DNA from: Planctomycetaceae bacterium
GTDB lineage: Bacteria > Planctomycetota > Planctomycetia > Pirellulales > Thermoguttaceae
Length of the DNA stretch: 5,506 bases
Assembly: GCA_031276415.1 (NCBI GenBank)
Contig: JAISNF010000031.1
Location: 1 to 5,506, forward strand
Reading direction: 5' to 3'
Position numbers and translations under genes: made by a program. Positions 1 to 5,506 of this stretch are shown piece by piece; the stretch's first letter is position 1, and the number at the start of each line of letters is the position of its first letter. The notes under the pieces were generated by a model, which worked only from the letters and a program-made list of their open reading frames with translations, was not told where the DNA came from and ran no database searches.

Positions 1-196
1 GGAAGTTTTTTAAATTGTTGACCCCAATCACTGAAATTCGGCTTGTTTTTGGAATTGGGAATGATACAATTCTTTACTTGTGTTGTATTTTTTTGGGGAA
101 TTTCTTTTTTGGTTTGGTATGGCGGTTATTTCGGGAATTGCGGACTTGCGGAAATTAGTCTTGTAACTCAATAATCGGTGCTTAGGATTACTGTTG

Positions 197-217
197 CCGC
201 AGGTTGCAGACCTGCGG
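197..217. repeat. Short perfect palindrome (8-bp arms, 5-base loop)
   Basis: The arms ccgcaggt (197-204) and acctgcgg (210-217) are perfect reverse complements around the loop tgcag. It is a GC-rich island in an AT-rich intergenic region and would form a stable small hairpin in DNA or RNA. No T-run follows directly (the next bases are ttatgaaagt), so it is not a typical intrinsic terminator. It resembles REP-type extragenic palindromes, but a single copy in this window cannot prove that. Confidence 0.6.
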
Positions 218-349
218 TTATGAAAGTGGCGTCCTTATCAGGGCGAAGACAATTAAGCAAAACATTAAATAATAAAAAATACCGTGAACGGTTAAAAAAT
301 ATTTATAAATCCTTCTTTTCCCTTATTTTTAAGAACATCATTTTTAAAG

Positions 350-411
350 AATTTTCCTCTCTGTGAACACTGTGTTCTCTGTGGTTTTAAAAAATAAATT
401 GGTTTTTTAAA
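350..411 (+). repeat. Solo right end of the CTCTGTG repeat family
   Basis: This segment matches the right-hand part of the two large repeats at 1574-1770 and 1811-2016: an attttc lead-in, then three 9-bp units (tctctgtga 358-366, acactgtgt 367-375, tctctgtgg 376-384), then gtt, an A-rich run, aaat and a run of T. The matching left arm (CACAGAG type) and the conserved centre are not present upstream, so this looks like a truncated or solo copy. It lies in the same orientation relative to the following gene as the copy in front of the A2M gene, here 77 bases before the manA start. Confidence 0.65.
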
Positions 412-488
412 AAATACTTGTTTGTTATTGCAGCGATTTTTTACTTTGTTTCCGAATAGTTAAGTTTTTAATAATTTCAAAAATTAGA

Positions 489-1571
489 ATGATAAAATCA
501 AGTTCTGTTCTTCAAAATACGCCGCTTTATCCGCTTCGGTTTGAGCCGGTTTACAAAAATTATCTTTGGGGCGGTAATCGTTTCCGCGATTTGTTTCATC
601 GCAAAATCCCCGCCGAAAACAATACTGATGTTGTTGCGGAATCATGGGAGATCAGCGATCATCCGCACGGAATGAGTGTGATTCAAAACGGTCAACTTGC
701 CGGTTTTACATTGCGTGATATTCTTTTGAGCCATCCCCGTGAATTGTTTGGAGCCGACTATGTCAACCCCAATAACCCGCCGCAACATTTTCCTCTTCTT
801 CTGAAATATCTTGATGCCGCTCAATCGTTGTCTGTTCAGGTTCATCCCGACAATACTTTTGCGAAGGAATCGGTGTTGGACGATTTCGGCAAGACGGAAG
901 CCTGGATTGTTGTTGACGCCAAACCGGATAGTATCGTTTGGATTGGGACGTGTCAGTCTTACAACCTCCAAGAGCAGGAACAACTCATCAGAAACGGTCA
1001 TTGGGAATTGCTGTTAAATCCGATTCAAGTTCAAACCGGCGATTGTTTTCTTATTCCTCCCGGTACACTTCATGCGTTGGGAGCCGGAATTCTGGTTGCG
1101 GAAGTTCAAACGTCGAGCGATCTCACCTTTCGGCTCTTTGACTGGAACCGTCTTGACCGCGAAGGGAAACCGCGTGAGTTGAAAATCGAAGAAGGAATCC
1201 GCGTGTTGCGAAATCCTGCCCTGCCGGTTACCGCCCAACAACCAATAAAAACCGGTGATCGGCATTGCGAACAATTGATTATTGATGCCAATTTCACGCT
1301 TAATCGCTGGACTTTGGAAGAACCCAATATCTGGTATAATGATTCCCGTTGTCATCTTTGGACTGTTTTGGAAGGGACAATGGTTATTTCGTTTACGGTG
1401 GGACGGAGAACCGCCGAAAAAAATTCCCAACGCGAACCCGATCCTGACGCCATCGAAATATTGCAACAAGGTGATTCGATTCTCATTCCGGCAGTGTGCG
1501 GACATTTTCATTGTTTTCCCGAAAACAACCGCCCAGCGATTTTCCTTGATGTTGTCCCCGACAAATTTTAA
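489..1571 (+). CDS. manA: Mannose-6-phosphate isomerase, class I (phosphomannose isomerase)
   Basis: The product is a 360-residue zinc enzyme of the cupin fold that interconverts mannose 6-phosphate and fructose 6-phosphate in the cytosol. It links glycolysis to GDP-mannose and glycan synthesis or to mannose use. Family hallmarks are visible in order: FEPVYKNYLWGG (18-29), AESWEIS (50-56), a P-L-L-L-K segment ending at K106, SVQVHPDN (115-122) with zinc ligands Q117 and H119, KTEAW with ligand E137, PGTLHALG with ligand H195, and TFRLFDWNR (213-221) with the active-site arginine R215. A second cupin-like domain fills about 260-360. The length suits the short bacterial (Bacillus-type) form. 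The ATG at 489 gives about 14 residues before the usual family start; the next in-frame ATG is codon 62, which would remove core motifs. There is no clear Shine-Dalgarno sequence (aaaaattaga precedes the ATG). The stop is TAA at 1569-1571, two bases before a large repeat begins. Family assignment is firm; physiological role is inferred. Confidence 0.95.
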   Translation: MIKSSSVLQNTPLYPLRFEPVYKNYLWGGNRFRDLFHRKIPAENNTDVVAESWEISDHPHGMSVIQNGQLAGFTLRDILLSHPRELFGADYVNPNNPPQHFPLLLKYLDAAQSLSVQVHPDNTFAKESVLDDFGKTEAWIVVDAKPDSIVWIGTCQSYNLQEQEQLIRNGHWELLLNPIQVQTGDCFLIPPGTLHALGAGILVAEVQTSSDLTFRLFDWNRLDREGKPRELKIEEGIRVLRNPALPVTAQQPIKTGDRHCEQLIIDANFTLNRWTLEEPNIWYNDSRCHLWTVLEGTMVISFTVGRRTAEKNSQREPDPDAIEILQQGDSILIPAVCGHFHCFPENNRPAIFLDVVPDKF

Positions 1572-1573
1572 TG

Positions 1574-1770
1574 TAACCGCCTGTTTATTTAAGCACAGGT
1601 TATTTAACCACAAAGAGCACAGAGTTCACAGAGAAGAAAAATTTAATTTTATAAAGTTATTTTAGATCAAAAGTCAACTATTAAATAAGGTTTTGATTCT
1701 AATTAAAAATTTTCTCTGTGTTCTCCGTAATTAATAAAAATAAATTTGTGGTTTTTAAAAGTTCCCTTAA
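1574..1770 (+). repeat. Modular inverted-arm repeat, copy 1 (imperfect)
   Basis: This roughly 197-bp element starts with taaccgcc and ends with gttccctt plus aa. In order it has two 15-bp units (1587-1601 and 1602-1616, atttaagcacaggtt type), a left arm of 9-bp units (1608-1616, 1617-1625, 1626-1634), a centre that includes a 32-base stretch (1657-1688) identical to copy 2, an inner inverted pair (atcaaaa 1666-1672 and ttttgat 1691-1697), and a short right arm (tctctgtgt 1713-1721, tctccgtaa 1722-1730). It then continues with an A-rich run and aaatttgtggttttt. The outer arms pair only imperfectly in this copy. It begins directly after the manA stop codon and could form a hairpin in the manA 3' end. 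There is no open reading frame worth calling inside. Confidence 0.85.
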
Positions 1771-1810
1771 CTATTTAATATTAACCTTTTAACCATTAAC
1801 TAACTTCTAA

Positions 1811-2016
1811 TAACCGCCTTTATTATTTAAGCACAGTTTATTTAAGCACAGATTATTTAACCACAGAGAACACAGAGAAAAAAATTAAACAATTATTTTA
1901 GATCAAAAGTCAACTATTAAATAATGTTTTGATTCCAATTAAAAATTTTCTCTGTGTCCTCTGTGTTCTCTGTGGTTAATAAAAATAAATTTGTAGTTTT
2001 TAGAAGTTCCCTTTAA
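1811..2016 (+). repeat. Modular inverted-arm repeat, copy 2 (near-perfect arms)
   Basis: This is a second copy of the element at 1574-1770, in direct orientation, about 206 bp long with a 40-bp spacer between the two. It opens with taaccgcc, has three 15-bp units (1825-1839, 1840-1854, 1855-1869) where copy 1 has two, a left arm of 9-bp units (1861-1869, 1870-1878), the shared 32-base centre (1893-1924), the inner pair atcaaaa (1902-1908) and ttttgat (1927-1933), and a right arm of three 9-bp units (1949-1957, 1958-1966, 1967-1975). The element ends with gttcccttt, five bases before the A2M ATG, so it supplies nearly all of that gene's leader. Confidence 0.87.
1857..1979. repeat. Perfect 21-bp inverted repeat with 81-base loop
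   Basis: Bases 1857-1877 and 1959-1979 are exact reverse complements over 21 positions (left arm begins ttaaccacagag, right arm ends ctctgtggttaa). The arms are the outer ends of repeat copy 2, and a second inverted pair (1902-1908 with 1927-1933) is nested inside. If transcribed, the region would fold into a long stem ending 42 bases before the A2M start codon. It is not followed by a clean T-run, so a classical terminator role is not obvious. Confidence 0.85.
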
Positions 2017-2021
2017 CAATC

Positions 2022-5000
2022 ATGCAACGATTTCTTTTATTGACTGTTTTGTTTTTTATTTGTTCAACAATTTGTGCAACGTCTGTTTTTGCTGCGGAAA
2101 CTGTTGGTATGAAGAATCCGGTTGCCGCCGCTCAAACATTTTTTGAGAATGGGTTGCACAAAGACGCTCTTGATTTGGTTCATTCTTGGATTCTTGATCC
2201 GAAAACAGCGGAACTTGAAAATTCTGATAAAGAAATTGCCGTCAGCCTCGTTTGTAATTTATTACAAAAACTTAACCGCGTTTCTGAGATTGATGAATTT
2301 CTTGAAAAAGCGGCGGAAGTTCATCAAACGAATTGGAAAGTGTTGAGCCGTATTGCATTAATGTATATCAATGGGATTGATCATTACGGTTATATTATCG
2401 ATGGAACATTTCAACGGGGACAACATCGCGGCGGCGGGCGACAAGTTTTCGCAACAGAGCGTGATCGGGTTCGTGCGTTGCAACTTTACGTCAAGGCAAT
2501 GCCGTTGGCGTTGAAAGACAAGGATAAACTAAAAATCTGTTCGTTTTTTCAGGCGTTTGCCGATGCGATGGCGGGGAATAATCGTTTGAGAAATACCGCA
2601 TGGAAATTGCAATTGCTCACCGATTTGAATGTTTTACCTGATTATGAAACGCAACGTTATTGGAACAGCAGCACGAGCAAGGCTCCAGTCGATATCGAAG
2701 GTAATCCCATTTATTATTATATTCCCGAAACGTGGGAAACGGCGAAAAATGACGGTGAACGTTGGCGGTGGTTATTGGATCAGACGGAAAAACAGCATCC
2801 TGATTTACGTGATTACGTTCTTTTAAAGCGGGCGCAATTTAACCAATCGCAATTCGGGGAACAAACATTGCAAACGTTTTCTTTTTTCCGTAACCGTCAG
2901 GAAGAACCGGAAACAACCGCAAGTATTTTGAATCTTGAAACGCTTGACGATGACGAAACAATCGCTCAACTGGCAAACGGAATTAAACGTTTCAAGATTC
3001 CCGATGAATTTAATTACATTGCTCTGTATAAAAAAATTCAGGAAACCAGCAATGAAGGTAATGAATGTAACGCCGTTCAATCTCTTGCGGGAATTTATAA
3101 CAATCGCCGGCAGTTTTCCCGTGCCGCCGATTGTTATAAAAATTTGATTCAAAAGTATCCCAACAGCGGAATGAGTAAACATTGGCAAGAGCAACTTGAT
3201 CAGATTATTGGTAATTGGGGACGTATTGAACCTGCCGGTTCGAAGGTTGCGGGACTTCACGCCGAATTGCGGTATGTTTTTCGCAACGGTAAAAAAGTTA
3301 ATTTCACGGCGCATCGGATTGATGATAAAAAATTGATTGAGGATATGAAAGCGTATCTCCTGTCAAAACCGAAAAAATTCAATCATAACAAAATTCAGAT
3401 TGATCAAATCGGTTGGCAATTGATTAACGGCAACGAAAAAGAAAATCTGAGACAAAAATATGTCGGCGAGGAAGTTGCCCAATGGTCGCATGATCTTCAA
3501 CCGGCGGAAAAATATTTTAGTCGGGCAACAACAATTGCCGTGCCGATTCATCAAGCCGGTGCTTATCTTATTCGTGCCGAAATGGAAAACGGTAACACCG
3601 AATCGGTTGTTCTTTGGCTGAATGACACTGCTATCGTTCAAAAAATGCACAACGGCGGTGCTTTTTATTTTGTTGCCGATGCCGAAACCGGTGAACCTGT
3701 AACCGAAGCGGATATTCATTTTTTCGGTTACAAAGAAGAATATACGTACTCTCCTGCTGCCAATAATCGTCAACGGCAAGACCCGACGCTGACCTGGAAA
3801 TTTGAAAATGTTACAAAGAAAACCGACGAAAACGGTTGCGTTCTTTTGGAACGAAAACAGGACGATTTCACTTGGCTTATTGAAGCAACTGTTCCTGCAA
3901 AAAAACGTTTCGCTCATCTCGGTTTCAATTATATTTGGTTCAATAATTATACCGATTCACAATATAATTTGACCATAACGTTTGTTATCACGGATCGTCC
4001 GGTTTATCGTCCGAAAGATACGGTTAAAATTAAAGCGTGGATTGGTACGGCAAAATATGATTTACCGGAAACAAACGAATGGGCAAATAAAATAATTCGC
4101 TACGAAATTTATAATCCGCGCGGCGAAAAGATTGTTGAAAAAGAAAACGTTAAACTTGACGCTTACGGCGGAATGACCGGCGAATTGGAATTGCCAAAGG
4201 ACGCAATGCTCGGCAATTATCGCATCGATATTGTTGGATTTAGCGGCAATATTTTTCGTGTTGAAGAATACAAAAAGCCGGAATATGAAGTTACGGTTGA
4301 TCTGCCGAAAGAACCGGTAAAACTCGGTGATAAGTTGACTGCAACAATTCGCGCTCAATATTATTTCGGTTCGCCTGTAACAAATGCAACCGTAAAATAT
4401 AAAATCTTGCGGGAAAAAATCAACACGGATTGGTATCCGATACGTTATTGGGATTGGCTTTACGGTTGCGGATATTCATGGTTTGCTTATGATTCGCCTT
4501 GGCTTGACGGTTGGAATCGTTGGGGTTGCTCGCGACCTTTACCGTTTTGGCTGCCGTATCATTCGGAACCGCCGGAAGTAATCGCCGAACAGGAAGTTAA
4601 TATTTCAGATAACGGAACAGTGAAAGTTCCTATCGATACGGAAATTGCCAAAGAAATGTTTCCGAACGATAATCAGAAATACACAATCACTGCCGAAGTG
4701 ATTGACAAGTCACGCCGAACAATTGTCGGAACCGGCAATGTTTTGGTGTCGAAGGAACCGTTCAAAATTTATGCGTGGACGGATTGCGGATTTTACAGAC
4801 CGAATCAAAGAATCGCTGCAAGTTTCCAAGCCCGCCGCTTAGACGGAAAACCTGATAGCGGAAACGGAATTGTTAAATTGTACAAAATCAATTACAATAA
4901 AAATAACGATAACGAACAAACTGTTGCCCAAGAAAACGAAGTTCACGCCGAAACAGTTACATTTAACGAAAACGGTACGGCGCAAATTGTTCTCAACGCC

Positions 5001-5506
5001 GTTGAATCGGGACAATACCGTATTTCATGCACGTTAAATGATCAGGAAGGCGGTTATGTTTTTAATGTTTACGAACAAAATAATCAACAAACTCCGAAAA
5101 CGCCTTCCGCCTCTTTTAAGTATTCCTTTAAATACAATGCGCTCGAACTAATTCCCGACAAGGCGGAATTTGCACCGAATGAAAATGTTACGTTGAGAAT
5201 CAACACGGAACGCGAAAATTCATTTGTGTTTCTGTTTATGAGAGCGGCAAACAACACGGTTCTCAAACCGAAATTGTTACGGCTAAACGGGAAATCGCAC
5301 GAAATTTCAATTCCTGTGGAACTTCGGGACATGCCCAATTTTTTTATTGAGGCGTTGACTGTTTCCGGCGGCGAAGTGATTAACGAAACAAAAGAAATTG
5401 TTGTTCCGCCGCAAAAAAGGATTCTGAATGTCGAAGTCAAACCGTCTGCCGAAACGTACAAACCCGCTGAAAAAGCGAAAGCGGAACTTATCGTAACTGA
5501 TTTAGA
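2022..5506 (+). CDS. Alpha-2-macroglobulin family protein, N-terminal 1161 codons (runs off window)
   Basis: The frame is open from ATG 2022 to the right edge, so the gene is 3'-truncated by the window. Residues 1-24 form a Sec-type signal peptide (MQRF start, hydrophobic core 4-19, VFA-A site near 22-25) without a lipobox, implying a soluble periplasmic or secreted protein. Residues about 30-450 look helical, with a TPR-like segment at 350-385 ending in QKYPNS. Macroglobulin-type beta domains follow: an MG-like part with DAETGEPVTEADIHFFGY (553-570) and DENGC (602-606), the MG2 signature TDRPVYRPKD (657-666), EEYKKPEYEV (748-757) leading into the next MG domain, a tryptophan-rich insert (804-847), YAWTDCGFYRPN (917-928), and a bait-region-domain-like start ALELIPDKAEF from 1040, then ILNVEVKP from 1134. 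Family members are commonly 1500-2000 residues; they trap proteases or guard the envelope. The bait region, any CxEQ thioester motif and the C-terminal domains would lie downstream, so the trapping mechanism cannot be judged. There is only a weak agaag about 15 bases before the ATG. The family call is firm; function is inferred. Confidence 0.93.
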   Translation, partial: MQRFLLLTVLFFICSTICATSVFAAETVGMKNPVAAAQTFFENGLHKDALDLVHSWILDPKTAELENSDKEIAVSLVCNLLQKLNRVSEIDEFLEKAAEVHQTNWKVLSRIALMYINGIDHYGYIIDGTFQRGQHRGGGRQVFATERDRVRALQLYVKAMPLALKDKDKLKICSFFQAFADAMAGNNRLRNTAWKLQLLTDLNVLPDYETQRYWNSSTSKAPVDIEGNPIYYYIPETWETAKNDGERWRWLLDQTEKQHPDLRDYVLLKRAQFNQSQFGEQTLQTFSFFRNRQEEPETTASILNLETLDDDETIAQLANGIKRFKIPDEFNYIALYKKIQETSNEGNECNAVQSLAGIYNNRRQFSRAADCYKNLIQKYPNSGMSKHWQEQLDQIIGNWGRIEPAGSKVAGLHAELRYVFRNGKKVNFTAHRIDDKKLIEDMKAYLLSKPKKFNHNKIQIDQIGWQLINGNEKENLRQKYVGEEVAQWSHDLQPAEKYFSRATTIAVPIHQAGAYLIRAEMENGNTESVVLWLNDTAIVQKMHNGGAFYFVADAETGEPVTEADIHFFGYKEEYTYSPAANNRQRQDPTLTWKFENVTKKTDENGCVLLERKQDDFTWLIEATVPAKKRFAHLGFNYIWFNNYTDSQYNLTITFVITDRPVYRPKDTVKIKAWIGTAKYDLPETNEWANKIIRYEIYNPRGEKIVEKENVKLDAYGGMTGELELPKDAMLGNYRIDIVGFSGNIFRVEEYKKPEYEVTVDLPKEPVKLGDKLTATIRAQYYFGSPVTNATVKYKILREKINTDWYPIRYWDWLYGCGYSWFAYDSPWLDGWNRWGCSRPLPFWLPYHSEPPEVIAEQEVNISDNGTVKVPIDTEIAKEMFPNDNQKYTITAEVIDKSRRTIVGTGNVLVSKEPFKIYAWTDCGFYRPNQRIAASFQARRLDGKPDSGNGIVKLYKINYNKNNDNEQTVAQENEVHAETVTFNENGTAQIVLNAVESGQYRISCTLNDQEGGYVFNVYEQNNQQTPKTPSASFKYSFKYNALELIPDKAEFAPNENVTLRINTERENSFVFLFMRAANNTVLKPKLLRLNGKSHEISIPVELRDMPNFFIEALTVSGGEVINETKEIVVPPQKRILNVEVKPSAETYKPAEKAKAELIVTDL

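Larger units (their letters stand above)
1..488. other. AT-rich intergenic region without a convincing gene
   Basis: This stretch is AT-rich with many homopolymeric T and A runs. I find no open frame with a plausible start, coding-like composition or recognisable product. A 62-codon GTG-started frame at 178-366 runs straight across a palindrome and a dispersed-type repeat, so I do not regard it as a gene. On the minus strand the first 125 bases are open off the left edge but contain no ATG, GTG or TTG codon. The region contains the palindrome at 197-217 and the solo repeat end at 350-411, and must also hold the manA promoter. I cannot assign -35 and -10 boxes with confidence among so many AT-rich matches. 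Confidence 0.6.

Noticed and set aside
1..125. Minus-strand open frame running off the left edge (contains FSDWGQQFKKL)
   Set aside because: About 41 codons with an upstream stop at 126-128 and no ATG, GTG or TTG. It could be the N-terminus of a leftward gene with an unusual start, but nothing in it is recognisable.
178..366. 62-codon open frame with a GTG start upstream of manA
   Set aside because: It runs over the palindrome at 197-217 and ends in the solo repeat at 350-411. Its composition is Lys/Phe/Ile-rich like translated AT-rich noncoding DNA, and it has no recognisable motif.
1014..1613. 199-codon minus-strand frame opposite manA
   Set aside because: It is antisense to a clearly coding manA whose family motifs are intact on the plus strand; its protein shows no family signature.
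1712..1770. Intrinsic terminator for manA
   Set aside because: The arms of copy 1 pair imperfectly, are AU-rich and widely spaced, and no stem is followed at once by a clear T-run; a transcription stop here is possible but not supported.
1574..2016. CRISPR array
   Set aside because: The repeats are 9- and 15-bp tandem units and two ~200-bp copies with related, not unique, intervening sequence; there are no regular spacers and no cas genes.
2122..2346. 74-codon plus-strand frame near the start of the A2M gene (also 2629-2826 and 2935-3147)
   Set aside because: They are out-of-frame readings inside the A2M gene with basic, low-information sequences.
3363..3917. 184-codon minus-strand frame (and others at 2823-3314, 4062-4358, 5084-5461)
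   Set aside because: These lie opposite the A2M reading frame, which is uninterrupted and carries family motifs; they are shadow frames caused by codon composition.

Overview
The window carries two plus-strand protein genes separated by a repeat-filled, AT-rich intergenic region. The first (489-1571) is a complete class I mannose-6-phosphate isomerase, ManA. The second (2022 to the right edge) is the first 1161 codons of a very large secreted protein of the alpha-2-macroglobulin (A2M) superfamily. It is cut off by the window end before the region where a thioester motif, if any, would lie.

The organism is probably a bacterium with a cell envelope that holds exported A2M proteins. The large A2M with a long N-terminal helical part, the tryptophan-rich insert, the lack of clear Shine-Dalgarno sequences and the accessory repeats all remind me of Planctomycetota (a low-to-medium GC member). 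That assignment rests on impression and is not proven by the sequence.

Layout: 1-488 has no convincing gene. It holds a short perfect palindrome (197-217) and a solo right end of the repeat family described next (350-411). 489-1571 is manA. 1572-2021 is almost entirely two related direct copies of a roughly 200-bp element (1574-1770 and 1811-2016). Each copy has outer arms built from 9-bp CACAGAGA/TCTCTGTG-type units and conserved inner arms (atcaaaa / ttttgat). The second copy contains a perfect 21-bp inverted repeat and ends 5 bases before the A2M start codon, so the repeat makes up the A2M leader.

The two genes show no obvious functional link. ManA is a cytosolic sugar-phosphate enzyme feeding GDP-mannose and glycan synthesis or mannose use. 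The A2M protein is exported and presumably acts in the periplasm as a protease trap or envelope-defence protein. The 450-bp repeat block between them argues against a tight operon. The most unusual items are the modular repeat family and the tryptophan-rich insert in the A2M protein. I see no CRISPR array, tRNA, rRNA, transposase or defence system.
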